From NCBI GenBank assembly GCA_027946365.1, contig JAPEUQ010000009.1, positions 1,674,001-1,738,000 on the forward strand: a stretch of 64,000 nucleotides of DNA, in the 5' to 3' direction. The notes below the pieces were generated by a model. It saw nothing but the letters and a program-made list of their open reading frames with translations. It did no database searches and was not told the origin of the DNA. Below are positions 1 through 10,588 of the stretch, piece after piece. The stretch comes from Kalmusia sp. IMI 367209. Taxonomy: Eukaryota; Ascomycota; Dothideomycetes; Pleosporales; Didymosphaeriaceae. Position 1 is the stretch's first letter; each line of letters opens with the position of its first letter. Position numbers and translations under genes: made by a program.

Positions 1-455
1 TCCTGTTGCTGCTTGAGCTCCTTAGCACGCTTCTTCTCAGCACGTGCCTCCTCCCTCTGTGCCTTTTGATCTGCCTTGAGCCTATCTTCCTCTTCCTTTT
101 GGGCTTTCTTATCGGCACGCGCCTTAGCCTTGGCCTCCTTTTCTTTAAGTTGTTCCTCCTTTTCTTGTGGTGTGAGCTTCCTCCTCTTCGCAGGCTGTGG
201 GGTACTGCTCGAGACAGGTGCAGGAGCGGCGTCGTCGATGACGGTATCGGTATCGGTGCTTCTCGTTGGTGCGTTCGCCTCAGTCTCCATGTCTCTGAGG
301 GGCGAAGGCGTGTCTATCGAAGAGAGGTTGGTCAGGGGTGTGGACGAGGTCGAAGGTGCCGTTCGGTTTGGCGTGTAGACACATGGCCCAACATCATCGT
401 CGGTATGGGCACGCTTCTGAGGAGACGCGAGAACCATGGGAATTGGAGCCTCCAT
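1..455 (-). CDS. Chromatin assembly factor 1 large subunit (p150/Cac1/Rlf2-like), N-terminal part
   Basis: Reads leftward from an ATG at 455-453 and runs off the window edge, so only about 151 residues are visible. After a short N-terminus (starting MEAPIPMVLASPQKR) and an acidic, Ser/Thr-rich stretch there is PAKRRKLTPQEKEEQ followed by a long, highly charged helix of alternating Lys/Arg/Glu blocks. That arrangement is the KER-type region of the CAF-1 large subunit, which with two WD/other subunits deposits newly made H3-H4 on replicating DNA in the nucleus. A second in-frame ATG lies six codons in (MVLASPQ). The family call rests on the KRRKLTPxE motif plus the KER composition; the ED-rich and C-terminal domains that would settle it are outside the window. 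Any charged coiled-coil protein could mimic part of this, hence moderate confidence. SPO11 starts about 590 bp away on the other strand, so the two genes share a divergent promoter region. Confidence 0.65.
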   Translation of the reverse strand, partial: MEAPIPMVLASPQKRAHTDDDVGPCVYTPNRTAPSTSSTPLTNLSSIDTPSPLRDMETEANAPTRSTDTDTVIDDAAPAPVSSSTPQPAKRRKLTPQEKEEQLKEKEAKAKARADKKAQKEEEDRLKADQKAQREEARAEKKRAKELKQQQ

Positions 456-1044
456 GGCCCTTGAGGGATTGAGTAGTGCTTAATTTCGGAGGTAGTTTAC
501 AGACAAGAACAATTGCGATTCGAATTACAAGGATCGGGTGCGGGTGGTGGCGGGTGACGGTAAGTAGATGTCGACGCGATGAAGCGGGAACGCGAGATCG
601 GGAGTCGCGACGACGCGTCGAGGTGGTACGTGCCTGCTTGCCTTGGCGCGGCCTGCCTGCCCGCGTCTCGTTGATTGCCGTGATAAATTCGGAAAGAATA
701 GCTAGTTTCCGTTTTCGGCATGGCGTCACATGTGCAGGGCCATGATTGGCTAGAGTAGACTGTGCCTTCCTCACCATCTTGTTCACTTTCCTGCACTGTA
801 TTTTCCAACGTGTTTTTCGGCGCCCTTTCGCTTATTCTCTGGAAAAGGTGGAGAATCCTACGCGCTGCAGCAACTCTAGTATCAGTGCTCCCCCAAAGAG
901 ATTTGCTTGTGAAGCTCGGCTTGCATTGCAAAAGAAGTCATTGAACGAGCCTTCCATTGATTTCACCATTAACAAGAACCCAAACGACTAATGATGGGAT
1001 CAAAGCCGAGTCGGGATTGATCAGTCACTACGAAAAATCTTGTG
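456..1044. promoter_or_regulatory. Divergent intergenic region CAF-1 / SPO11
   Basis: 589 bp between the two start codons, transcribed outward in both directions, so it must hold both promoters and 5' leaders. I see no gene, tRNA or clear repeat. Short overlapping reading frames on both strands have no recognisable content. Confidence 0.5.
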
Positions 1045-2754
1045 ATGGACACCATCGCCCACGCGGATGCTGATGAGATACTGTTTGAGTCTTTTGCACC
1101 ACACCTCCCAGATAGCCAACTGTCGCGTTCATCAGAACAAAGTCTTGACGACGATGTCCTGGAAGAGCTCTTTGACAGCCAACCAACTTCCATAGCTCAA
1201 AACAGCCAACTGACTCGGGCCACGGAGTTCGGAGAGGCTTGCGACAGCACGACAGAAAAGTGTCCGGCTGCGCCGAATAGGTACCATCGTATCTCATCAC
1301 GGGGACCTGCCATCCTAATCAATCCAGGGAGTGGGTCCTTGAACGTATAGAGGAGATTATCGAAAGGATTGTTGACGGGTTGCTTGCTGGGAACGAACAA
1401 CTCACTATCAGTCTCAAAACCCGGGCAGGATTCAGTCGCCGGCATCTCAACCCATCTCAAGACGGTAGCGTAGTTCCACCTCCGAAAGTCCGGGATTTCA
1501 ACTATCCTGGAAATAATGCACAGGATGCATGGCGATTCAGTGCGTGTTCTAAGTGCTGGGTTGCTTCAATTGACCGTGCCTAGCTGTCGTCGTGCGCATT
1601 CTGGAGCTGATACATAGCAGCCTTATCGACAACACCGTCATGACAAAGAGGTATATAAGTATTATTACGTTCATGCAGATTCTAATTTACTTTCAGAGAC
1701 GTGTACTACAGGCATCCTGACCTGTTCGGAAGACAGTCTGTCGTTGATCAATATATTGATGATATTGCATGCACGCTTGGGATACCAAGGTCACTCCTGA
1801 ACGTGGTTAGTGACTATCATCAAGTTACTCATGCACGGACTGACCATGTAGACTGCTGCAGCAAAAGGTCTGATGGCGGGCAACTTCGTCATAAAACGAG
1901 CGGATGGGACTGCGGTGCACGGGCTAAGCGAGCCGGAGGTAGGCGCTATGTTATACTTCGCGTTCCGTCCTAACTCTTGTTTCTAGGGAATATTGGTGCC
2001 CACAATGCACGATAGCGACATACTGGATCTGTCATATGTTCGCTGGGTATTGATCATCGAAAAAGAAGTCAGACCATTGAGCGGCTTACATGTTCTAGCT
2101 CACACCTTCACAGGCAACATTTCGGTCACTGCTAAGCTCTATTCAGTGGAGAGTGCTCGGCACACAAGGACTTGTGCTTACGGTTTGTACCTCGGTGGAA
2201 TTCGTCACTGCTGCTCACAGATGTAGGCAAAGGGCTATCCTGACCTCATATCAAGGAAGTTTCTTCGCCAGCTCACAGACGATTTTCCATATATTCCGAT
2301 GTTTGCACTAGTCGATCTGGACCCAGATGGCATCCACATTATGTCAACTTACAAGTACGGCTCGCTCCGTCTAGCTCACGAGGACGTAACACACACGGGT
2401 GCAGCCGGGCCACACTTACCGAATCTACAGTGGCTCGGTGTTCAGAGTCACCACATCAACCGAACGCCGGGAAACGGCGGTGACACAACAACGGCTGCAC
2501 TTGTGGATGCCCAAGGAATCATGAAACTGACTGCTCGAGATAGGAAAAAGGCGCGGGAGATGCTGGAGTGGGACGTTTGTGGCGAATTCAAGGCCGAGCC
2601 CGCATGGCGGGCTGAGCTGCAGCGCCTGTTGATGTTGAATCTCAAGGCGGAGATGCAGATACTAGACGCACTTCCCGGGGGGCTTGTCTCATGGTTGAGC
2701 AAAGAGCTGGAAGTGATGCAGGGCGGATCAGCAGATGATGAGATCCTTTTTTGA
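1045..2754 (+). CDS. SPO11: Meiotic recombination protein Spo11 (topoisomerase VI A-like)
   Basis: Eight exons: 1045-1280, 1328-1539, 1584-1650, 1697-1805, 1852-1938, 1987-2067, 2114-2182, 2227-2754, giving 462 residues; all seven introns are GT-AG and 44-48 nt. Spo11 cuts both DNA strands in meiotic prophase by a transesterification that leaves it covalently bound to the 5' ends, starting crossover recombination. The catalytic tyrosine is in RDVYYRHPDLFG (second Tyr, about residue 176), in the winged-helix domain. The metal-binding Toprim part is intact: the glutamate of IIEKEATF (about 260-267) and DLDPDGIHIMSTYKYGS (from about 317). The N-terminal 100 residues are poorly conserved, as usual. 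Exon 1 ends at AATAG before a GTACC donor; without that splice the frame closes at 1350. A GTG lies directly before the ATG but the ATG at 1045 is the sensible start. The gene looks intact, implying a capacity for meiosis. Confidence 0.93.
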
Positions 2755-3217
2755 GCAACAGATAGATGCATCATTACCTCTGAGTCGAGCCACTCACTAG
2801 ACCGGGTCCCAGTTCCCTCCGCAACTGATCTAACATAATTACGCACACACTGCATATCTTCCGTCCCGATTGAGACAGCTCCACACCCTCTCATGCTGCA
2901 GCTCTTCTCTTGCAGCTCCCGTGCGTAGTAACACTGTCGCTGAAAGTGCCTTGGGACGACAGCAAATAACGGCAGCAAGAGCTACAGTCGAGCCACAGCG
3001 TCAAAGGTGCGACTCGCTTCCGAAGTTGTCAAAAAGAGGCCGTACAAATTCTCCGATGGTGGTAGGACGAGCGAGCCGCCAAGGCTGATGTGCATGAGCC
3101 AGCTCACTCGGTTCCTCTGGCTCGATCACTGCAGCCATCGTCCACAAGACTCACTCGACCTCCTCGCGTAGCGACCATGCATGATTGATCTGCAGCTCCA
3201 ATAAAGCAATTTGCACC
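2755..3217. other. Intergenic, no gene seen
   Basis: SPO11 3' flank and promoter region of the Ser/Thr-rich gene. Small reading frames on both strands overlap without recognisable protein features. Confidence 0.5.
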
Positions 3218-4708
3218 ATGTTGCCCGACGACTCTGGGGCAAATTCACGCCCTGCGAGCAGCCAGCTTGAAACACACGGCGCCCCGCGGTCCTCTGCTAC
3301 CCCTCCGCCGTCCACGACCCAGCATGGTGGCCTTGCCATCGCAGACACAGCGACGGCCACTACGCTGCCGCCCACGATAACGCCAGCAACGACCACCAGA
3401 CAGTCGGTCTCGCTAGGCGTGTTTTCGACACTGTGGGGAGCCAGCGGCGCGTCTTCGGCTCTGCCATCTGTGTCGGTGCCCGCCATCGTCGTTCTGCCAC
3501 AGGAAGCCTCCTCAGACCTCGCGACCAGCACAAGTTCGGTGCCCAGCGCGACGACCACGTTGACAAATACGCTACCTCCCACCCAGTCTGCGGCGCTGCG
3601 AGCCCTCAATGCACCCGCGTTCCAATCGCAAACCTCGCCAAACACTAGAAGCAAGTCTGCAAAGTCGGCCTCCAGCCGGACGACATTGTCAAGCCAGCCT
3701 GTGGTAGTGCGCACCTACTCTGGCTCACGACACAACTCACGTAACTCGTCCGGCGTCAATTCGCCACGCTATCCGAACATGAACGGGCACGCGTCGCAGC
3801 ACACCTCCGCATTATCGGCTGGCTTAGCAGGTCAGACCGAGAGGCTGCCTTCTGTCGAGGACTTTTCCTTCTCAGCTATCCTCCGTGCCGTGGATCCCGA
3901 GATCAGAGATGCCATTGATGCTATTGCAGAGATATGCGCCAGGAGCAGGATGAGCCTAGCGGACGAGTACGATGCTCATCTCCCTCCGCAGGGAGAGATC
4001 ACTGGCACTGGTCCAGGGTGGGCGGCAGGAGTAGGGGCCTTGGTAGGACGAGGTCGTATATCACGCATCGGCCAGGGATGGACAGCCGCCGAGAACACGT
4101 TGACGGCGGTGCCTGAAGCCAGCAGTTCAAGCGAGAGGCTGGCTGGCGAAACGCGAGGCACAGCAAGCAGTAAGAAACGAAGTCAGTCTGCATATGGGAG
4201 TCTGAAAAGCGTCATCAGCGGGGGTAGCGCAAAAAGAGGAGCTAGCGCTCATGCATCTACCTATGACGAAGCTAGTCCTTCGCTCCAAGCCGATGAAACA
4301 AAGCCTCACGGTCCTGCTTGGGCAGTTCACGCCTTGTCGGAAGACCACCCTGTCATTACCGTTCCCTCTCCGCAAGCTTCGAACCAATTATCACTGGACA
4401 CGTCCTCCACTATCAAGGATATACCAGACGTCGCAGAGAGTAGACCAGCGCAACGTCCACGATCAGCGGCCCCAAAGGCTACTACTTCACATCGCCGAAA
4501 TACATCAGTTAACAGTCTAAACACAGCTCGCGCACGCTCAAGCACCTTGTCCTCCATAACGTCATGGCTACCCTGGCCGCGGCTATCTAATATGAAATCC
4601 GATGCTCAGCAAGACTTCACCACAGCTGAGACCAGACTGAGAGAGGTACTAATGGTAGCGCAAAGCTCTGCATTTGGAAAAGGCAAGGCACCAGTGAACG
4701 TTGCCTAA
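3218..4708 (+). CDS. Ser/Thr-rich fungal orphan protein
   Basis: Uninterrupted frame of 496 residues from the ATG in CACCATGTTGCCC, a good fungal start context; the frame is open upstream of this without another ATG. I do not recognise the protein. The first ~200 residues are low-complexity Ser/Thr/Ala/Pro and probably disordered. The only stretch that looks folded is around residues 210-270, with FSFSAILRAVDPEIRDA followed by IAEICARSRMSLADEYDAH and a Gly-rich turn. After that come more Ser/Arg-rich segments, several of the RxxS type a basophilic kinase could use, and a C-terminal SSITSWLPWPR element. There is no signal peptide or membrane span, and no nuclear motif stronger than scattered basic clusters. 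The helical core plus long flanks suggests a scaffold or regulatory protein; no function can be assigned. Confidence 0.75.
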   Translation: MLPDDSGANSRPASSQLETHGAPRSSATPPPSTTQHGGLAIADTATATTLPPTITPATTTRQSVSLGVFSTLWGASGASSALPSVSVPAIVVLPQEASSDLATSTSSVPSATTTLTNTLPPTQSAALRALNAPAFQSQTSPNTRSKSAKSASSRTTLSSQPVVVRTYSGSRHNSRNSSGVNSPRYPNMNGHASQHTSALSAGLAGQTERLPSVEDFSFSAILRAVDPEIRDAIDAIAEICARSRMSLADEYDAHLPPQGEITGTGPGWAAGVGALVGRGRISRIGQGWTAAENTLTAVPEASSSSERLAGETRGTASSKKRSQSAYGSLKSVISGGSAKRGASAHASTYDEASPSLQADETKPHGPAWAVHALSEDHPVITVPSPQASNQLSLDTSSTIKDIPDVAESRPAQRPRSAAPKATTSHRRNTSVNSLNTARARSSTLSSITSWLPWPRLSNMKSDAQQDFTTAETRLREVLMVAQSSAFGKGKAPVNVA

Positions 4709-6068
4709 GGAGCAGAGCATTACTCATGCAGGCTCTAGCCAATGCTCTCATTGTACGAACGACGCAGAGATACCCCGAGCTAAGTTCTCCACGTTATAAC
4801 AGGCGTATGGGGTTTATTGCGTTCTTCTTATTGCTGGTGAGGTCATTTACTTTGATGCTCGGGAAGCATCCATGAAAAATTACGACTTACGACTTACGAT
4901 TAATGGGATTCGGGAAAAGTGTTACATGGCTTTATGCAGCTCACTGGACCGAGAATGTATGATCAACGCTTTTCTAGCTTGTTCTAAATCCTTTCTTTAG
5001 GCATATAATCAGTCATCACTCTGTACTCTTGGTATGCATCACGTATCCTCTTCAATGTACAGAACTGTGGCTTGTCACGCACTACTCATTCCCGTCTACC
5101 CTAGTCTAGCTCAAGGTATACACGATCACTTTGCCAGAGTCTCTGTTCCTATTCACGCTTCCCAACTATCATAGACTCATTTCACCACACGCGTTTCGCG
5201 GGATACACAACGCGCATATTCCCATAACCTATTAGGGTCAGATGGCACGCCTGGATTGCTGCTTGAAGGTAATGTACTACTTATGGATAAAACTCGCGTT
5301 TTTAGAACGCGGAAGGTTCCCACCGAGACCCGCCCGATATGTAATCCTATTAACAGAATGTAAAGAGAGAGCTTCTAGGTGCATGGGTTGGGTCATTCGT
5401 GGTAATGTCTTGCCCGGAATGCTTGCAGTGGTCTTCGACATCGAACCATATGCACAAATGCTACCTGAGATTCACACCACCCTGATTCTTGGTGGGCAGG
5501 TATTCAAGGTCAACATGTTATTCCAGGTCCATGAATACGAACAATTCTACTTCACGATATCTTGTGATATCTGCCTGTGGACTCTATCATGGTTGTAGAA
5601 TACTGTGAGCTCCTAACAACAGGACCTTCATCGATATTTAGAACAATGCCTTCAGTATCAAAATCGGCATCCGCATGGCAAGGCACCGAAGGCTATGTTT
5701 CCGAGAAGACCTGTTGCTTCGTTAGTCACGTGGATTGATGACGCGGCCACTCCGAGCCACTTCCGAGATCGGATCGGAGATCTTCGAAAATTCCATCTGA
5801 TAAGATGAATACCCCACACTACTTATCTACTTGCAGAAACAGTAACGGCGATCAAAGGATCTGATAATATAAGATCCGGAAAGATGTCCCCTGTTGTTGC
5901 TCGTTACAGCGACTTCCTCCACCCGAGAGAAAATTTCAATCAGTAGCTCTATTTGTTACCTGGGACAGGTTTTCATTGTCATGAGGACCATAAATCTGGG
6001 CGCTTCCCTGCAGCAAGGTGACTGTTCACCGGTTTGGTGCACTTCTCTTGCAGCACTAGATCTTCGTC
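4709..6068. other. Intergenic, no gene seen
   Basis: 1.36 kb. A 118-codon frame at 5242-5598 has no family resemblance and no composition bias, and is not called. Contains a 7-bp tandem repeat near 4881. The last 200 bp are presumably the promoter of the arylsulfotransferase-like gene. Confidence 0.5.
4881..4901 (+). repeat. 7-bp tandem repeat, three copies
   Basis: TACGACT twice followed by TACGATT. Non-coding, too short to assign to any element. Confidence 0.7.
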
Positions 6069-7671
6069 ATGCGTCTTCAAATCGTCATTATTTCGTGGTT
6101 AGCAGCCTTCCTGGTTCACGCCCAAGACAATTCGTCCTGGCCATGGCAGACCTTCAAATCACTCCCTGGTTACGAGCCACCCCAACTCAAGGTTACTAAA
6201 AACGGGACCACATCGCCCGGTCTGCTTTTCTTCCCTCAGAACGGCAATGGTGCACATAATTTCAGCTTGAACATCTTCCAAGAAGATGGTGAGCTGGTCT
6301 GGCAGTCTGGGTACGGCGACTATGCGGCGTTCCGGCCTACAGAGTTGTTTGGCGAGCCGGTACTAGCTGCGTGGGGCGGCATCAGTTTCCCTGAGCCTTG
6401 GGGGTTCGGATACGGTGTTGTGCAGATTCTTGACCAGCATTATAATAATATTTATAATGTTACGTTGTGGAATACGAGCTACCCGACTCTCGAAAGCATC
6501 TATCCTTTGTACGACCCCACGCAGTATAATCCTTTCAGTTGGATTGATATGCACGAGAACATTATTACCCCTCGTGGCACCATGTTCGTCGGTGTCGTCA
6601 ACGTTACAGCGTGGGATCTCACATCAATCGGTGGGCCCAAGGATGGATGGGTAGTCGACTCGCTTATCCTGGAATTGAATGTAACCAACAGTGCAATCCT
6701 GTGGCAGTGGAGTCATGTTGCGCATGTGGATGAGATTCCGCTTTCCGACGCCATTCCAACTTATCCGCTGGGAGAACTTGGTCAGAACAGTTCTTATCCA
6801 TGGGGACCTTTCCACATCAACTCGGTTGAAGAGTTCGCAGACGGCAGTCTGCTAGTATCATCGCGCCACTACTGCTCTATCTTCAAGATCGGTCGTGATG
6901 GCGAGGTTCAATGGACCTTGAACGTGAGACCCCTTTCTTATTCCAATTCCTTGATTCTAGCACTTTGAAGCTGATACAGACTGGCAGGGTTATTCTGGTG
7001 GTGACTTCACCCTGAAGAACGGCCTTTCGTTCTGCTACCAGCACGATGCGCGCATACACGCTGAGAATGGCTCCACTACCCTCATATCACTTTTCAACAA
7101 CGACAATAGCGCTGTCGCTTCCCATGTCAACCAATCAACCGGTATCTTCCTGACTGTCAACACAGATACCATGGAAGCCACACTAGTCCAGGAACTTTTT
7201 GATCCCGCTCAACCGCTCTTCGCCCTCAGCCAGGGTGATATGCAAGTTCTTGATGACGGACACGCCGTTCTTGGATACGGAAGTGTGCCTACGCTGAAAG
7301 AATTCGACAAAAATGGACGTGTCGTAATGACTGTCCAGTGGGGCGAAGCAAGCTTGATTCAGAGCTATCGTGACTACAAAGCCGTCTGGATCGGGAAGCC
7401 GACAACACAGCCACAGGTGTTTGCTTGTCGGGATCAGACCAACAGCACGACTAGCGTTTATATGAGTTGGAACGGTGCAACGGAACACCGAAGCTGGACT
7501 ATTCTTGCTGGTACTGGTGATCGCCTTGAGACGAGGGCTATTGTGAATAGGACTGGGTTTGAGACACTAGCGACGATCTCAGGCTCCGAACAATCTGTTC
7601 AAGTCGAGGCGCATGGTAATGGGATAGATACGGGCGTTTCGGACGTCATTACGGTGGATACATTGTGTTAG
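6069..7671 (+). CDS. Secreted arylsulfotransferase-like protein (ASST / Arylsulfotran_2 type)
   Basis: Two exons, 6069-6923 and 6988-7671, 512 residues. The intron (64 nt, GTGAGA...GGCAG) is placed so that WTLN joins GYSGGDFTL, the continuation expected in this family. The N-terminus is a signal peptide (MRLQIVIISWLAAFLVHAQ, cleavage likely after AQ), and Asn-x-Ser/Thr sites are frequent, so the product is secreted and glycosylated. Repeating blade-like segments fit a six-bladed beta-propeller: PGLLFFPQ, WGGISFPEPWGFGYG, DMHENIITPRGTM, WQWSHVAHVDE, FHINSVEEFADGSLLVSSRH, GDMQVLDDGHAVLGYG. The bacterial enzyme moves sulfate between phenols using a catalytic histidine; the fungal branch is common in plant-associated ascomycetes but its substrate is unknown, so the enzymatic role is inference. 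Nothing nearby suggests a shared pathway. Confidence 0.85.
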
Positions 7672-8689
7672 CTTACATGCTGGTGGATGTGTTATCAGAT
7701 ACACTCAGTTTTGTGTCATTAGCCTTTGAGTCGATGTAGCGTGGTAGATCTTTAATGAGCATGCCATATAACGCAGTCAAGGAACACAATCCGGGCGCTA
7801 AGTGGCGATCTCCGTGCATATAATCACCAAAATTCCGGCACCAGCATTGTATACCGAAAGTAAGGTCCCACAGAGTTTGTTTCTTCCCTTGGAAATAAAA
7901 TTACAGCCACTACGATTGGGGGCTAGCCTGATTGTTTTTCATTTGGGTGTTCGAGGATCAGTTCTTGGAATTAAGCTATAGTTGTCGAGGCGAATTCCCA
8001 TCCACAGAACTCCTGAATTTGGCCCGTATTTCTGTCGATCGCTTTCATGTAGGTGCGCCGTTCGCTTTTCAGGACTTCCGCTAGGTCTGACTTCATGACA
8101 GCACTCATATCATATAAGTGGTTGCTGAGTTGCTTTACTTGCGTATGACGCTCCATGAAAAAGGAGTCTGCGGCGACTGGAGCCAGTATGGAGATATCTG
8201 TGTATGTCTCAGAATGGAGAGAGATATCCAATGCTGGAATTGTGTGATAGACCAGTCGTCAACAGAGACCAGGATAGTTTTCGAGAACACGACGTCCTTA
8301 TCGCTCAACGCACAGCCGCCACCTAGCGCACGCTTAGGTACCTGTGTTACACCTCACTTAGGCCATATTGTTGAAGGGGTTCCTTATTAAAGCTTGTCTT
8401 TCCCCAAGATCAATCGATCTTCTCATACGATTGTTATCTTGTGTTTCGTCAGACTCTATTTCCCTCTGTCGCCTGCCGTTGCTTGACCATTGAAGAATAT
8501 TACCGCAAAGCATGGTAGCCGCTAGCCCTCACCCAGATCCAGACTAGGTAGGTAAACCCCTTGTAACAGTTAGAGAGCACGCATTGACGATCTTTCAGGC
8601 ACTGTGTTTGTACAATTGAATACTGTCGCCTGCATCATCCCGCCACAGATTGCAAAATCTACGATGTATACACGTTTACATAACTTAGG
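7672..8689. other. Intergenic, no gene seen
   Basis: About 1 kb between the 3' ends of convergent genes. Two short opposite-strand frames at 7971-8390 show no conserved features. Confidence 0.5.
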
Positions 8690-9902
8690 CTAAGAACTTT
8701 CAAAATGGAAGGTTTGACAGAATTCTACCAACGCCATGATGGCCATCGCCTGACCATATGGCATGCTAGTCTTCACAACGTCTTTGTAGAATTGCAGTGT
8801 ATTGCCCATGCATGTGCCGAAGCTCGTCTGCAATAGCTTGCCTTCAGGCGAAACGTTGTCAAGAACTGCGCGGATGCCGTCGAGGGCTATATTGTCGTAC
8901 GTGCGACTGGTTTCCGGATGCCCTACCTGATCACCCAGGAATCGCTTTCTCCTTGCCTTCAGGATGCCGTACGCGAAGCCTGCCGTCGCTGACGCCTCAT
9001 TATATGAGCCTTCCGTAACAGGGTGATCTAAAAGTGTTCTCCACATTCCTGATGGCTCTTGCAGAGTCGCCAATGCGCGGCATTGTGCAGCCAATGTGTT
9101 CACCAAGTGCGACTTGGAAGGCGCCAAGTGCTGGCGATTTGTCGCTGGCCTCTAAAATCTCTAGGCGCATCTCAGAGATAACAATGGTAAGCCAACTGTT
9201 CCCCCGGGCCCACCTGGCTTCCGCAAAGTTGTGACCCACGCTACCATCGGCATCGGCAAACTGCCAACCATGAAAGAAGATGCCTGTTTGAGCATCGAAG
9301 AGGTATTGGATCAGGATAAGCATCTGTTTCATGGCCTCTTCAACGTATTCCGGTCGGTTCAACAATTGGCCAATTTTCATAAGCGGCAGCGCCGTCATCA
9401 TCAGTGTCTGCCACATAGTTCTCAGTTAGTATGATGTCTCATGGACTTTTCGTATTCTGGTGCGGCTCACATCGTCCCATAGTTGTTGGCAATTGGTCTT
9501 AACATAAGTGATATGTTGCATACCGCCGTATTCGGTACGTGGAAGGTGATGCATAGCCCATTCTGCCCATTCTTCAAGCCAGGGGCGGTAAGTCTGATTT
9601 TCAGTCTTCTCATAAACGTACGCCAACGTCAAGAATACAGACATTATATTGATATTCTTCTCCGTTCCTCCTCGATCGAATTGAATCTTGAACCACGCTT
9701 CAATGTGTTGAAGCAGAGTCGGATCTCCAGTTATCTCGTAGTATTTCCATATGCCGTACAAACCCGCACCATGAGTCCAGTCCCAGCCGTTCCAGCCTTT
9801 AGTATCAATTATGCGGTTGTCGGAAAGATGTACCAGATACTTGTTCGTATCATCTTTTAGGCTAATCATATCCTTTATGAGGAGTCGAATGGTGTGGTTC
9901 AT
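8690..9902 (-). pseudogene. Unsaturated rhamnogalacturonyl hydrolase, GH105 (YteR/YesR type), one frameshift
   Basis: Exon 1 is 9902-9471 and exon 2 is 9407-8690, with a 63-nt GTGAGC...GGCAG intron falling exactly after WDD. GH105 enzymes remove the terminal unsaturated galacturonic acid left by rhamnogalacturonan lyases. The signature is strong: TKGWNGWDWTHGAGLYG, GGMQHITY, QLWDD + TLMMTALPL (family catalytic Asp at about residue 143), FHGWQF, EARWARGNSWLT, NEASATAGFAYGI, GNTLQFYKD and SMPYGQAMAIMAL, in the right order. Length after repair is about 382 residues, as in the family. The frame shifts once at about 9113-9116: upstream reads SPALGAFQ, downstream SHLVNTLAAQCRALATLQ, and total coding length is 3n+1, so one base is extra. 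No intron can explain it. There is no signal peptide, so the intact enzyme would be intracellular and need imported oligosaccharides. Decay or an assembly error are both possible. Confidence 0.85.
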
Positions 9903-9909
9903 TCAGGGG

Positions 9910-10588
9910 TTCCACTTTACCGTTTTGCAGACACAGCTCTTGGCCATGGTCCTTGGGCCATACATAATCGCTGTTCTTTTCTCTAGCGTCTGGCTTGTGA
10001 AGAAGTACGACTCTCATTGTCATGAGACTATTCCTTATACCGTAAGTATTCTTTATGTCTTTCACTCTTGTAAGGCGTTGTTAATCTGAGAGGATAGCTC
10101 CTTTGGCGGTACAATTGTCATCATGACCGTAGAGAACCACAACGATGTCACTCGAGTCGGCCTCCTAATAAGCTACTACATCACCTTTGGCTTCTGGGCT
10201 GCTCAGACATTGGCCCTTTCTATGATCAGTCGCAACATTGCCGGGCAGACCAAGAAATCCATCGTTGTTGCAATGAATTTTGTTGCGTGGGCTTCGGCCG
10301 CTGCGATAGTTACTTGACCCATTCTCTTTTTGAACATTCGACGTATTAATCTATGGCGCTTTAGGTCCTCAAGTGTTCCTTTTGTGGGACCAACCCCGAT
10401 ACTTCATTGCTTTCTCTACGCATATCGGCTGCTATAGCGTATTGAATATTGTTTTCGTCTTATTACGTATGTATCTGAAGCGTCAGAATGCAGAAAAAGA
10501 TGCAGTGCAGCTATTTAATCCGGCGCTACCAAATGCGTTTGGTGATCTAACTGATCGGGAACATAAGAACTTTAGATATGTCTACTAA
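9910..10588 (+). pseudogene. MFS transporter (anion:cation symporter / allantoate-permease type), 3' remnant
   Basis: Only the C-terminal half survives. Pieces are about 9910-10041 (FTVLQTQLLAM...), 10093-10309 (GGTIVIMTVEN, GLLISYYITFGFWAAQ, SRNIAGQTKKSIVVAMNF) and 10365-10588 (GPQVFLLWDQPRYFIAFSTHIGCYS to DLTDREHKNFRYVY). The NIAGQTKK motif, GPQVF-PRYF block and the FxDLTDRExxNFRYVY tail are typical of Dal5-like proton-coupled permeases of fungal plasma membranes. The N-terminal transmembrane segments are absent: upstream sequence is the opposite-strand GH105 coding region, whose start codon lies within about 10-20 bp. The second intron's donor is also damaged, reading ATAG/TTACTT where frame requires ATAG/GTACTT. 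The truncation and the broken splice site agree that this is a dead gene. It may once have imported the GH105 substrate; that is inference. Confidence 0.85.

Noticed and set aside
5242..5598. 118-codon open frame, plus strand
   Set aside because: No motif, signal or codon bias; isolated in a 1.36-kb spacer.
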